From assembly GCA_965229695.1 (NCBI GenBank), contig OZ245921.1, forward strand, positions 2,356,001-2,420,000: a stretch of 64,000 nucleotides of DNA. The letters are read 5' to 3'. The stretch's first letter is position 1. The number at the start of each line of letters is the position of its first letter. The position numbers and the translations under genes are program-made. The stretch comes from JANSYL01 sp965229695 (GTDB taxonomy: Bacteria > Pseudomonadota > Alphaproteobacteria > Rhodobacterales > Rhodobacteraceae). The notes under the pieces are model-generated. The model did not search any database. It was not told the origin of the DNA and was given only the letters and a program-made list of their open reading frames with translations. Shown piece after piece: positions 1 to 8,589 of the stretch.

Positions 1-446
1 ATGCCAAAAATCTCGGCCACGCGTTGTAGGAACGCATCCTCGCTCGGGTGGTATTCGCCATCGGCGGCGGCGATGTGGAACAGCCCTTCCATCAGGTCGC
101 ACAGCACGCTGTCGATGCCGCAGGGTTTGCCCTCCATCCGGAACATCGCGGCGATGCGGGTGGCGTATTCCTCGAACCCGGCCACGTCTTCGCGGGCCAT
201 GTTGAAAACCCGCGCGGCGGATTTTTCTTCCGAGGCGGGGATATAGAACACCTCGCGGAAGGCCGTGACCTCATCCCGGGTGACCAGCCCATCGGCTTTG
301 GCCATTTTCGCCGACAGCGCGATCACCGCGATGGTGAAGGCGACCGACCGTTCAGGGGTGGCGCGCAGTTTGTCAAAGACAGCCGTCAGCCCCTCGCCCT
401 TGGCGAGGGCGGCCAATGCGTCGGATATGCGAGACCAAAGCGACAT
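1..446 (-). CDS. TerB/DjlA-like J-domain co-chaperone, C-terminus cut off by window edge
   Basis: The frame is open from the ATG at 446 to the window edge, giving 148 codons with no stop. The visible part is an all-helical acidic domain with the TerB pattern: an AKADG turn near residue 53 followed by VTRDEV, then a second AADGEYHPSEDAF repeat near the edge. This matches the N-terminal TerB region of the DjlA-like proteins of Rhodobacterales, which end in a DnaJ domain; that domain would lie beyond the left edge and is not seen. The family is thought to act as a DnaK co-chaperone, possibly in stress or envelope functions. It lies alone, 31 bp downstream of the GNAT gene on the same strand. Confidence 0.75.
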   Translation of the reverse strand, partial: MSLWSRISDALAALAKGEGLTAVFDKLRATPERSVAFTIAVIALSAKMAKADGLVTRDEVTAFREVFYIPASEEKSAARVFNMAREDVAGFEEYATRIAAMFRMEGKPCGIDSVLCDLMEGLFHIAAADGEYHPSEDAFLQRVAEIFG

Positions 447-477
447 GGTGGTCTTGTACCCTGCCTGTGCGTCGCTG

Positions 478-948
478 TCAGAGGAATTTCTGCATCAGCA
501 CAAGATCGAGCCTGCGACCAAATTTCTTCCCGATCTTTGGCATATGGGCGACGGCTTCAAAGCCCAGCGCGCAATGAAAGGCTTGGCCCGAGGTGTTTTC
601 GCCGCTTAGGCCCGCCACCAGGATATGACCGCCCTGGGCACGGATCTGGTCAAAACCATGGGCCATCAAGGCACGCCCGATGCCCGCGCCGCGCGCGGCT
701 TCGGCGATATGGATCGAATGCTCATAGCTATCGGCATAACCGGGTCCGCCACGAAATTGCGCCCAAGTCAGAAACCCAGCCACCTGTCTGCCCTGTTCGG
801 CGACCCAAACCGGGTGGTTGCGGATCAGGGCATCGATATCCTCGGGCGTTTTTTCACGCGTGGTGAAAGTGATGGTCGTGTCGCGGATGATCGGGTTCCA
901 GATCGCGAGGATGCCGCCCGCGTCGCTGGGTTGAGCCGGGCGGATCAA
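478..948 (-). CDS. GNAT family N-acetyltransferase (phosphinothricin acetyltransferase-like)
   Basis: A 156-residue protein with the GNAT fold. The acetyl-CoA-binding segment EAARGAGIGRALM lies near residues 84-96, and the N-terminus (IWNPIIRDTTITFTT) resembles the Pat/Bar subgroup that acetylates small amines such as phosphinothricin or methionine derivatives. The natural substrate cannot be read from the sequence. The start is a TTG at 948 whose bases overlap the stop codon of the upstream VOC gene (TTGA), so the two genes are translationally coupled. The short distance to the partial gene downstream could put all three in one transcript. Confidence 0.85.
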   Translation of the reverse strand: MIRPAQPSDAGGILAIWNPIIRDTTITFTTREKTPEDIDALIRNHPVWVAEQGRQVAGFLTWAQFRGGPGYADSYEHSIHIAEAARGAGIGRALMAHGFDQIRAQGGHILVAGLSGENTSGQAFHCALGFEAVAHMPKIGKKFGRRLDLVLMQKFL

Positions 949-1559
949 AAGGTGATCTCGCCAGTTGGCGTGCGATAGGTGACCGCGATCCTGGGTCGGT
1001 GCGCGTGTGTGATCGACAGTCGCGACTCGTCGATCATTGGTAAAAGCGCGGCTGACAGCGCCTCGGCCTGCGGCGAGAAAAGGCGCAGCGCGGTCAGACG
1101 CACGCCGCGATCTGGCAGGCGCGGAGCCGGGTGCGCGTCACCCTTCCATTCGATCAGCGCGGGGCAAAGGCCGTCAAAGGGCAGTTTTCCGTCTTTGGGG
1201 ATCGCCATGCGCCAGCGCATATCATTGCGGGCCAAATCCCAAGGCGCGCCAATCCCGTCAGGCGCTGCGGCCAGGGCGGCATCAAGATCGGGGCAGCGGC
1301 AAATCCAGTTTGTGCTGCGGGTCGGGCCTTGGAAATTGTCGAGGTCAAACCAGCGCGGCTGATTGGGATGTGTGCCAGCGGGGTCGATGGTGATGACCTC
1401 AAGGTATTCCTCGGGCCCGAGCGACAGCAGCTTGTTATGGGTGCCCATGTCCGGGTGTTGGCCGCCGGGGGCCAGGGGCACGCCAAATGCCGCCTCGGTC
1501 GCGGCGGCGCCGGTGGTCAAATCGGCTGCTGCAATTGCGATGTGATCCAAGCTCAGCAT
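945..1559 (-). CDS. VOC-superfamily protein (glyoxalase-like domain)
   Basis: A 204-residue protein opening with LDHIAIAAADL, the usual first strand of a vicinal-oxygen-chelate domain; GTHNKLLSLGPEEYLEVITID (split: GTHNKLLSL, then EEYLEVI) near residues 38-60 carries the expected glutamate of the metal site. It fits the Glyoxalase_3-like group rather than glyoxalase I. Substrate unknown. The ATG at 1559 is chosen because a strong Shine-Dalgarno (GGAGGGTG) stands just upstream; a GTG at 1565 is the alternative. It overlaps the GNAT gene by 4 bases, suggesting a two-gene operon. Confidence 0.85.
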   Translation of the reverse strand: MLSLDHIAIAAADLTTGAAATEAAFGVPLAPGGQHPDMGTHNKLLSLGPEEYLEVITIDPAGTHPNQPRWFDLDNFQGPTRSTNWICRCPDLDAALAAAPDGIGAPWDLARNDMRWRMAIPKDGKLPFDGLCPALIEWKGDAHPAPRLPDRGVRLTALRLFSPQAEALSAALLPMIDESRLSITHAHRPRIAVTYRTPTGEITF

Positions 1560-1677
1560 CCTCACCCTCCGCTTTTGTGCCGCTGATGTCGTATTTCACC
1601 CGCGCCTTTGCTGCCGAAGCACCGTACAAGTTTTGAAGAGTTTTTGCCCAGCCACAAGCCAAAGGCCGCCGCTGCCC

Positions 1678-2136
1678 ATGCCAACCGCATTCGACCCCGA
1701 GGCTGTTTTGTTGAAGCCGCTGATGGTCATGCTGGCCACCGGCAGCGGCGATGGCCCACGCATCGCGCCGATGTGGTTTTTGTGGGAAAGCGGGGCGCTG
1801 TGGATGCCCTCGGATATCGGATCAAGCTCGGTCGGTCGTTTGGCGCGGGATCAACGCGTGGCGGCTGAGATCGTGGATTTCGATTGTGACGCAGGGATTT
1901 TGCTGCATCTGGGCCTGCGCGGCCGGGCCGAGGTGTTGGCCATGGACGCCGATCTGTTCGAGCGCTTGCTGGTCAAATATCTGGGCGCGGATCGGGCGGG
2001 TTGGAACCCTTGGTTCATTGATCATGTGGCGCGGATTGATGATCCGTCGGGGCGGTTGATCCGGCTGAAACCCGACAGCATGTTCACCAACAACGTTTCT
2101 TTCTTCCAAACCGGACCCGAGCTTGCCTGGCCATGA
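1678..2136 (+). CDS. pyridoxamine 5'-phosphate oxidase-family protein (FMN split barrel)
   Basis: 152 residues with the split-barrel flavin-binding pattern: LATGSGDGPRIAPMWFLWESGALWM (near residues 19-43) is the typical strand-turn-strand that sits against FMN in PPOX-like proteins. It is too short and too divergent to be PdxH itself, so it is best called a PPOX-like flavin- or heme-binding protein of unknown substrate. The ATG at 1678 is preferred over an upstream in-frame ATG at 1633 because homologous similarity begins here; the ribosome site is weak in both cases. It overlaps the next gene by 4 bases (ATGA). Confidence 0.75.
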   Translation: MPTAFDPEAVLLKPLMVMLATGSGDGPRIAPMWFLWESGALWMPSDIGSSSVGRLARDQRVAAEIVDFDCDAGILLHLGLRGRAEVLAMDADLFERLLVKYLGADRAGWNPWFIDHVARIDDPSGRLIRLKPDSMFTNNVSFFQTGPELAWP

Positions 2137-2708
2137 CCCCCGCCCCCGATGATCCCAAAGCCGCGCTGCGCAAGCAGGCCTATGCCGCCCGCAAGGCCGC
2201 GTTTGACACCCGTGAAACCACCGATGCTATTGCCCGCGCGACCGCGCATTTGCTGGAGGTGGTCGGTGATCTGTCCGGTGCGGTGATTGCCGGTTATATG
2301 CCGATCCGGACCGAGATTGACCCGATCCCGGCCATGACCCATCTGGCCGGGCGCAACCGGATCGGGGTCCCGGTGATCCAGGGCGCGGGGCAGCCGCTGT
2401 TGTTCCGCGAATGGCGGTCCGGTGCGCGCATGATCGATGGCCCCTTTGGCGCGCAGGTACCCGAGGCGGGCGATGACTTGACGCCCAACATCCTGATCGT
2501 GCCGCTCGTCGGGTTTGACACGGGCCTGAACCGGCTGGGCTATGGCGGCGGGTTTTACGACCGGACGCTGGAACGGTTGCGCCGGTCCGGGACGGTTCGG
2601 GCCATTGGCTTTGCCTTTGCTGCGCAAGAGCTGCCGGGCGTGCCGGTGGAGCCGACCGATCAGCTTCTGGATCATCTGGTTACCGAAGCAGGCATCCGAT
2701 CAGCCTAA
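2133..2708 (+). CDS. 5-formyltetrahydrofolate cyclo-ligase
   Basis: 191 residues with the family's landmarks: the N-terminal KAALRKQAYAARKA helix, the PIRTEIDPIP loop near residue 57, and the C-terminal LIVPLVGFDTGLNRLGYGGGFYDRTL block (about residues 123-148) that binds ATP and the folate. The enzyme converts 5-formyl-THF to 5,10-methenyl-THF with ATP in the cytoplasm, returning a storage folate to one-carbon metabolism. It starts inside the stop of the PPOX-like gene (ATGA). In many alphaproteobacteria the YmdB-type phosphoesterase follows this gene, as it does here 43 bp downstream. Confidence 0.92.
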   Translation: MTPAPDDPKAALRKQAYAARKAAFDTRETTDAIARATAHLLEVVGDLSGAVIAGYMPIRTEIDPIPAMTHLAGRNRIGVPVIQGAGQPLLFREWRSGARMIDGPFGAQVPEAGDDLTPNILIVPLVGFDTGLNRLGYGGGFYDRTLERLRRSGTVRAIGFAFAAQELPGVPVEPTDQLLDHLVTEAGIRSA

Positions 2709-2751
2709 ATGCCGCCTTGCGGGATCGGGTGCCAGCGCCTATCGACAGGCC

Positions 2752-3573
2752 ATGCGATTGTTATTCCTTGGAGATGTCATGGGGCGGTCTGGGCGACAGG
2801 CCGTGTCCGAACATTTGCCCCGGCTTCGGGCCGAGTGGCAGTTGGATTTCATCACGGTGAACGCGGAAAACGCGACCTCGGGCGCGGGGGTTTCGGCCGC
2901 CCATGCCAAGACCTTGCTTGAGGCGGGGGCCGATTGTCTGACCCTCGGCGATCACGCCTTTGATCAGCGTGACATGCTGCAGGCGATTGAGGGCGAGCCG
3001 CGCATTTTGCGCCCCATGAACTATGCCAAAACCGCGCCCGGCGTCGGGATGCGCCTGTTCAAGACGACGGGTGGCAAACATGTGCTGGTGGTGCAGGTTC
3101 TGGGTCAGGTGTTTATGAAGCGCCCTTTTGCCGATCCGTTTTCGGCCTTGGAGGCGGTGCTAAAACGCTATCCGCTTGGGGGGCAGGCGCAGGCCATCAT
3201 CGTTGATATCCATGCCGAGGCGACATCGGAAAAAATGGCTGTCGGTCATTTCTGCGATGGGCGTGCCAGCCTGGTGGTCGGCACACATACCCATGTGCCC
3301 ACCGGTGACACCATGATCCTGCCGGGCGGCACCGCCTATCAAAGTGATGCGGGCATGTGCGGGGATTATCATTCGGTGATCGGCATGGATAAGGCCGAGC
3401 CTTTGCGCCGCTTTATCACCGGTATGCAGAAAGAACGCTTCACGCCTGCGAATGGCCCCGCCACCTTGTCGGGTGTGTTTGTGGAAACCGACGATGCCAC
3501 CGGGCGCGCGGTGAAGGTCGCGCCGGTGCGCGTGGGCGGGCATCTGCAAAGCGCCGGGCCCGATGCGCCGTGA
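2752..3573 (+). CDS. TIGR00282/YmdB-type metallophosphoesterase
   Basis: 273 residues. Metal-binding motifs of the family are all visible: FLGDVMGRSGR at the N-terminus, NAENATSGAGVS near residue 39, LGDHAFDQRD near 67, VDIHAEATSEK near 149 and GTHTHVPTGD near 178. Characterised members (Bacillus YmdB) are dinuclear-metal phosphodiesterases acting on 2',3'-cyclic nucleotides or cAMP. Start taken at the ATG at 2752, where the motif begins; the longer open frame upstream has no similarity. The coding end overlaps the following transporter start by 11 bases. Confidence 0.92.
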   Translation: MRLLFLGDVMGRSGRQAVSEHLPRLRAEWQLDFITVNAENATSGAGVSAAHAKTLLEAGADCLTLGDHAFDQRDMLQAIEGEPRILRPMNYAKTAPGVGMRLFKTTGGKHVLVVQVLGQVFMKRPFADPFSALEAVLKRYPLGGQAQAIIVDIHAEATSEKMAVGHFCDGRASLVVGTHTHVPTGDTMILPGGTAYQSDAGMCGDYHSVIGMDKAEPLRRFITGMQKERFTPANGPATLSGVFVETDDATGRAVKVAPVRVGGHLQSAGPDAP

Positions 3574-4468
3574 GCTTTACACCTTTGTCGCGCTGCTGAT
3601 TGTTCTTGGCGCGCTTTGGGGGATCACGCAGCCGCTGGCCAAAGTCGCCGTGTCCGAAGGCTACCGGCATTTCGGCATCATCTTTTGGCAATTCGCCATT
3701 GGCGGCGCAGCGTTGGCCCTGATCAATCTGGCGCGTCGACAAAGCCTGCCCTTCGCGCCGCGTTATGTCGCGCTTTATGTGATCATCGCGTTGATCGGGA
3801 CGCTTCTGCCGAACTCGGCCAGCTATACAGCGGCGATCCATCTGCCCTCGGGCATTTTGTCGATCGTTCTATCCCTGGTGCCGATGCTGGCCTTTCCCAT
3901 CGCGTTGGCGCTTGGGTTGGATCGATTTTCGGCACTGCGGCTTTCGGGGCTGGTTTTGGGGTTGGCGGCGATCGTGTTGATCGCAGCGCCTGAGGCAAGC
4001 TTGCCGGACCCGGCTATGGTTTTGTGGCTGCCTTTGGCCCTGGTCGCCCCGGCCTTTTACGCGGTCGAGGGCAATTTCGTTGCCCGTTACGGCACCGAAG
4101 GATTGGACCCGGTGCAGGTGCTTTTGGGGGCATCGGTTGTTGGCATCCTGCTAAGCGCGCCCTTGGCCTGGATGACAGGGCAATGGATTTCGCCGCTGCC
4201 GCCCTATGGGTTGCCCGACCTGGCGATTATCGGCGGCGCCATCGCCCACGCCCTGGCCTATGCCGGATATGTCTGGCTGGTGGGCCGTGCGGGTCCGGTC
4301 TTTGCGGCGCAGGTGGCTTATCTGGTGACGGGGTTCGGGATTTTCTGGGCCAAGCTGATTTTGGGTGAAACCTATTCGATATGGGTCTGGGCGGCGCTGG
4401 CGCTGATGTTCCTGGGCCTTTTCCTGGTGCAACCGCGCAAGCCACAGGGCGACCAGCAGGCGGCCTAG
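3563..4468 (+). CDS. EamA/DMT-family transporter
   Basis: 301 residues, ten predicted transmembrane segments arranged as two EamA repeats, the first opening with GALWGITQPLAKVAV and the second with APAFYAVEGNFVARYG near residue 163. The family exports amino acids, purines or small drugs from the cytoplasm across the inner membrane; the substrate cannot be inferred. The start overlaps the end of the phosphoesterase gene, so it is probably the last gene of the operon that begins at 1678. Confidence 0.9.
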   Translation: MRRELYTFVALLIVLGALWGITQPLAKVAVSEGYRHFGIIFWQFAIGGAALALINLARRQSLPFAPRYVALYVIIALIGTLLPNSASYTAAIHLPSGILSIVLSLVPMLAFPIALALGLDRFSALRLSGLVLGLAAIVLIAAPEASLPDPAMVLWLPLALVAPAFYAVEGNFVARYGTEGLDPVQVLLGASVVGILLSAPLAWMTGQWISPLPPYGLPDLAIIGGAIAHALAYAGYVWLVGRAGPVFAAQVAYLVTGFGIFWAKLILGETYSIWVWAALALMFLGLFLVQPRKPQGDQQAA

Positions 4469-4568
4469 GCCCCGCGATTGTGCGCTTGCAGCATCGGGGA
4501 CCTTCCGCCAGACTTGGCCCCAGGGCGCTGCAAGCCGCCCCGGCAACACCCCGAGGTCCGTGATCCGC

Positions 4569-6350
4569 ATGATCGACCTGTCCTTATCCCAATCCACCGA
4601 AGGTCTTTTGACCCTGGCGATCCTGATCGGCATGTTCGGTCTGTTCCTGCGCGAGGTCTGGCCGACCGAGGTGGTGGCCATTGGCGGGGTGGCCCTGCTG
4701 CTGATCCTGGGCCTGTTGCCTGTGGATGCGGCAATGACGGTGCTGTCGAACCCCGCGCCCTGGACCATTGCGGCGATGTTCATTGTGATGGGGGCGCTTG
4801 TGCGCACCGGATCGCTGGACCGGATGACGCGCTATGCCGAAGCGCAGGCCAAAACCAGCCCGAAACGCGCGCTTTTGACCCTGTTCACGGTCGTGGTCAT
4901 CGGCTCGGCCTTTATGAACAACACACCGATTGTGGTGATCATGATCCCGGTCTTTGTGCAGATTGCCGGCATTCTGGGGCAATCGCCCTCCAAGCTGCTG
5001 ATCCCGCTGAGCTATGCCGCGATCATGGGCGGGACGATGACCTTGATCGGCACCTCGACCAATCTGCTGGTCGATGGGGTGGCGCGCAGCCAGGGGATGG
5101 CCCCCTTCACGATCTTTGAGATCACGCCAATTGGCCTGGTCGTGGTGATCTGGGGGATGCTCTATCTGACCTTCATTGGGCGGCGGCTTTTGCCCGAGCG
5201 CATTTCGATGGCCGCCCTGCTGGGCGGGGGACGGTCGAAGCCCAAGTTTTTCACCGAGGTGGCGGTGCCCGAGGATTCTGCGTTGATCGGGCAGAATGTG
5301 AACGAGGTCGATCTGTTTCGCCGCGATGGCGTGCGATTGATCGACGTGTTGCGCGGTGACGCCTCGTTGCGCCGGGATATGACCGGGGTCGAGTTGCAGG
5401 CCGGGGATCGCGTCGTGTTGCGCACCGATATGACCGAGGTTCTGGGTTTGCAGCAATCCAAAGAGCTGCGCACGGTTGATAAGCTAAGCTCGGTTCGGAC
5501 CACGACGGTTGAGGTGTTGATCACCCCCGGCGCACGGATGGTGGGCCGAACCTTGGGCAATCTGCGCTTGCGCCGCCGCTATGGCGTTTATCCGCTGGCG
5601 GTCCATCGGCGGAATCAAAATATCGGGCGGCAGTTGGATGATCTGGTGGTGCGCGTCGGCGACACGCTGCTGCTTGAGGGCGATCCGGCCGATATTCAGC
5701 GCCTGGCGGCGGATATGGATTTGGTCGATGTGGCTGCCCCGTCCGAGCGCGCCTATCGCCGCGAAAAATCGCCCATCGCCATCGCCGCGATGGCGGGCAT
5801 CGTGATCCTGGCTGCGCTGAATGTGGCCCCGATCCTGGCCTTGGCTGTGATCGCTGTGGCGGTGGTGCTTTTGACCCGCTGCATCGACGCGGAAGAGGCG
5901 TTTTCCTTTGTCGAAGGGCGATTGCTGGCGCTGATCTTTGCCATGCTCGCCGTGGGGGCGGCGCTGGAACATACCGGTGCGATTGAGATGATCGTGGGTC
6001 AGGTTGCGCCGGTTTTGATGGGGCTGCCGCCGGTGTTTCTGATCTGGGCGGTCTATTTCATGACCTCGATCCTGACCGAACTGGTTTCCAACAACGCCAT
6101 CGCGGTGATCATGGCCCCCATTGCCATCGCGCTTGGGCAGGCGGTGGGGGTCGATCCCAGGCCGCTGGTCGTCGCGGTGATGATCGCGGCCTCGGCCTGT
6201 TTCGCAACGCCCATTGGCTATCAAACCAATATGCTGGTCTATGGGCCGGGCGGCTACCGCTTCACTGATTTCATGCGCACCGGCATTCCGCTAAACTTGA
6301 GCTTGGGTGTGGTTGTTTGCCTGACGATCCCGCTTATCTGGCCATTATAG
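4569..6350 (+). CDS. SLC13-family permease with two RCK_C (TrkA-C) domains
   Basis: 593 residues. N-terminal membrane half with the FMNNTPIVVIMIPV and GGTMTLIGTSTNLLVDG signatures (CitMHS/SLC13 substrate loops); a central cytoplasmic region of two RCK_C domains (from EVAVPEDSALIGQNV near residue 231 and EVLITPGARMVGRTL near 314); then a second membrane half with ELVSNNAIAVIMAP and FATPIGYQTNMLVYGPG. This is the YfbS/SLC13 layout for sodium-coupled anion transport; dicarboxylate or sulfate is possible. ATG 4569 is preferred because GAGG lies 12 bases upstream; a GTG at 4560 is possible. Confidence 0.9.
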   Translation: MIDLSLSQSTEGLLTLAILIGMFGLFLREVWPTEVVAIGGVALLLILGLLPVDAAMTVLSNPAPWTIAAMFIVMGALVRTGSLDRMTRYAEAQAKTSPKRALLTLFTVVVIGSAFMNNTPIVVIMIPVFVQIAGILGQSPSKLLIPLSYAAIMGGTMTLIGTSTNLLVDGVARSQGMAPFTIFEITPIGLVVVIWGMLYLTFIGRRLLPERISMAALLGGGRSKPKFFTEVAVPEDSALIGQNVNEVDLFRRDGVRLIDVLRGDASLRRDMTGVELQAGDRVVLRTDMTEVLGLQQSKELRTVDKLSSVRTTTVEVLITPGARMVGRTLGNLRLRRRYGVYPLAVHRRNQNIGRQLDDLVVRVGDTLLLEGDPADIQRLAADMDLVDVAAPSERAYRREKSPIAIAAMAGIVILAALNVAPILALAVIAVAVVLLTRCIDAEEAFSFVEGRLLALIFAMLAVGAALEHTGAIEMIVGQVAPVLMGLPPVFLIWAVYFMTSILTELVSNNAIAVIMAPIAIALGQAVGVDPRPLVVAVMIAASACFATPIGYQTNMLVYGPGGYRFTDFMRTGIPLNLSLGVVVCLTIPLIWPL

Positions 6351-6370
6351 CTTCACCGAAAGGGTCTTTG

Positions 6371-6757
6371 ATGCGTGCCATTCCTCTCCTTGTCGTGCCC
6401 CTGGTTTTGGCGGCCTGCACCCAAGGGCCCGCGCGCCCGGATCGTGTGGAACTGACACGCGACCTGCTGCAGGTGCGCATGTCCGATGGTACTGTGTGCG
6501 AAGGCATTGCGCACGCCAGCGGGGCCGAAGCCGGTTGGTCGGGCAGCCTGACGTCGTGCCCTTGGGCCTATGACTATGTGGTGGAGATCGACCCGCAGGT
6601 GAATCCGCTGCGCTTTGTGATGGAAGAATTCTTTACCGCGATTGGTTTGGATCAGGCGCTGCGCCCCATCGCGGATGTGACGATCATGGGCGAAGATGGG
6701 CGCAGCTATCGCTTTGTGTCACCCCCCGACAATCTGGTGGATGCGGGCGAGGATTGA
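6371..6757 (+). CDS. small lipoprotein of unknown function
   Basis: 128 residues. The N-terminus MRAIPLLVVPLVLAAC is a signal peptide ending in a lipobox with Cys16, so the mature protein should be anchored to a membrane as a lipoprotein. The body has two cysteines (VCEG, LTSC) that could form a disulfide, and no domain I recognise. It starts 20 bases after the SLC13 permease and is probably cotranscribed with it. Two convergent permease genes flank it. The reading frame ends 11 bases before the opposing permease gene. Confidence 0.75.
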   Translation: MRAIPLLVVPLVLAACTQGPARPDRVELTRDLLQVRMSDGTVCEGIAHASGAEAGWSGSLTSCPWAYDYVVEIDPQVNPLRFVMEEFFTAIGLDQALRPIADVTIMGEDGRSYRFVSPPDNLVDAGED

Positions 6758-6763
6758 CGCCCA

Positions 6764-6779
6764 GGCCGCTAGAGCGGCC
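6764..6779. terminator. short bidirectional hairpin between convergent genes
   Basis: GGCCGCT-AG-AGCGGCC is a perfect 7-bp inverted repeat between the lipoprotein gene and the opposing SLC13 gene, reaching into the latter's stop codon. There is no T run, so termination is only a guess. Confidence 0.3.
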
Positions 6780-8544
6780 ACACCACCAGGATGGTTGGGA
6801 TCGACACCGCGATGATGATGACCTCTAGCGGCAATCCCATGCGCCAATAATCGCCAAAACCGTAGCCGCCTGGACCCAGGATCAGGGTGTTGTTCTTATG
6901 CCCAATCGGTGTGAGGAACGCGGCGGAGGCAGCGACCGCGACCGCCATCAAAAACGGATCGGGCGAGGTGCCGAGGCCTGCGGCCATCTGAATGCCCACC
7001 GGGGCCGCGACAATCGCCGTGGCGGTGTTGTTGAGGATATCCGAAAGCGTCATCGTGACCACCATCAGCACGATCAGGATCGCCCAGGCCGGAAGCCCAT
7101 CGGTCAGCGACAAAAGCGCGCCCGCGATCAGATCGGTGCCCCCCGAAGCCTCCAGCGCCGCCCCAAGCGGGATCATGGAGCCGAGCAGAACCACCACCGG
7201 CCATTCGATATGGGTGTAGATCTCGGAAAGCGGCAGCACCTTCATCAGTACATAGCCAATGGCGACAATGCCAAGTGCAATGGGCAGGTAAAGCCAGCCG
7301 ACCGACGCCGCTGCAACCGCCGCTGCGAATAGAGCAATTGCGCCCCAGGTTTTGCGATCTTGGGTGACCGCCAGACCTCGGTCGGCCAAGGGCAAGCCGC
7401 CCAGCCAATCCACAACCTCCTCCGCCCGGTCGGCGGGTACGAGGAGGAGCAGGATATCCCCCGGTTCAACCTCGGTCTGGCGCAGGCGGCGGGTCAGGCG
7501 CTTGCCGCGCCGGGCGATGCCCATCAAGGTTGTGCGTTTGCGCCAAGACAGACCGACAGATTGCGCGGTCTTACCGGTGATCCGCGCGGTTTCGGGCACC
7601 ACCATCTCGATCAAGGTCACGCCTTCGCCAATCGCGTCAGCGGCGGCATCGCTGGCTGCCGCTGCCTCCAACCCTGTGGCGACGCGGAATTCATCGAGCG
7701 CGTCGGGATGCGCCTCTAGCACCAGTACGTCCCCTTCCTTCAGCACCAGATTGCGCCCGGTGCCAAAGCGGCGTTTGCCGTCGCGCATCAGCCCCAACAT
7801 GCCGACATCGGCCGAGGCCGCAGCGGCATCCAGGTCGCGCAGGCGATGGCCCACCAGTTTGGCCCCTTCGGGAATGCGCAACTCGGCAATATAGGGGGCC
7901 AGTTCTTTGACCCGATCCCCACCCACACCGGAATCGCGTTGCGGGATCAGGCGCCAGCCGATCAGCGCCACGAAGAGCAGCCCCGCAATCGCCGCCACCC
8001 CGCCCACGGGCGCGAAATCGAACATGCGGAAAGGCTCCCCCAACGCATCTTCGCGGATGGTGGCGATAATGATGTTGGGCGGCGTTCCGATCAGGGTCAC
8101 CATGCCGCCCAGGATGGTGCAAAAGCTCAACGGCATGAGTGACAGGCTGGGGGATCGGCCCGCTTTGCGCGCGGTGGCGATATCGACGGGCATCAGCAAC
8201 GCCAGCGCCGCAACATTGTTCATAAACGCCGAGAGCACTCCGCCGATCCCACCCATGATCGCGATATGGGCACCCAGCGCGCGGCCCGCATCGACCAGCG
8301 TGCGGGTGATCAGAAACACCGCGCCCGACCGGACCAGCCCAGCAGACACCACCAACACCAGAGCCACCACCAAGGTGGCCGGGTGGCCAAAGCCCGCGAA
8401 AGCCTGGTCAGCATCCACCACGCCCAAAACAACGCCCGCCATCAGGGCCGAGAACGCCACCAGATCGTATCGAAACCGCCCCCAAAGCAGCATCCCAAAA
8501 ACCGTACCGAATAAGGCGAATAGGATGATCTGGTCTTGCGTCAT
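6769..8544 (-). CDS. second SLC13-family permease with two RCK_C domains
   Basis: 591 residues and the same domain order as the permease at 4569: membrane half with FMNNVAALALLMPV and GGMVTLIGTPPNIIIATIRE, two central RCK_C domains (ELRIPEGAKLVGHRL near 218 and EMVVPETARITGKTA near 313), then a second membrane half with DILNNTATAIVAAPVG and LTPIGHKNNTLILGPGGYGFGDYWRMG. The two proteins clearly belong to one family but differ in the anion-binding loops (TSTN versus TPPN), so their substrates probably differ. It is transcribed toward its paralogue. Confidence 0.9.
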   Translation of the reverse strand: MTQDQIILFALFGTVFGMLLWGRFRYDLVAFSALMAGVVLGVVDADQAFAGFGHPATLVVALVLVVSAGLVRSGAVFLITRTLVDAGRALGAHIAIMGGIGGVLSAFMNNVAALALLMPVDIATARKAGRSPSLSLMPLSFCTILGGMVTLIGTPPNIIIATIREDALGEPFRMFDFAPVGGVAAIAGLLFVALIGWRLIPQRDSGVGGDRVKELAPYIAELRIPEGAKLVGHRLRDLDAAAASADVGMLGLMRDGKRRFGTGRNLVLKEGDVLVLEAHPDALDEFRVATGLEAAAASDAAADAIGEGVTLIEMVVPETARITGKTAQSVGLSWRKRTTLMGIARRGKRLTRRLRQTEVEPGDILLLLVPADRAEEVVDWLGGLPLADRGLAVTQDRKTWGAIALFAAAVAAASVGWLYLPIALGIVAIGYVLMKVLPLSEIYTHIEWPVVVLLGSMIPLGAALEASGGTDLIAGALLSLTDGLPAWAILIVLMVVTMTLSDILNNTATAIVAAPVGIQMAAGLGTSPDPFLMAVAVAASAAFLTPIGHKNNTLILGPGGYGFGDYWRMGLPLEVIIIAVSIPTILVVWPL

Positions 8545-8589
8545 GGCCCCGGTGTATCACCCCCCTAACCACTTGGGGAGACGCGATTG

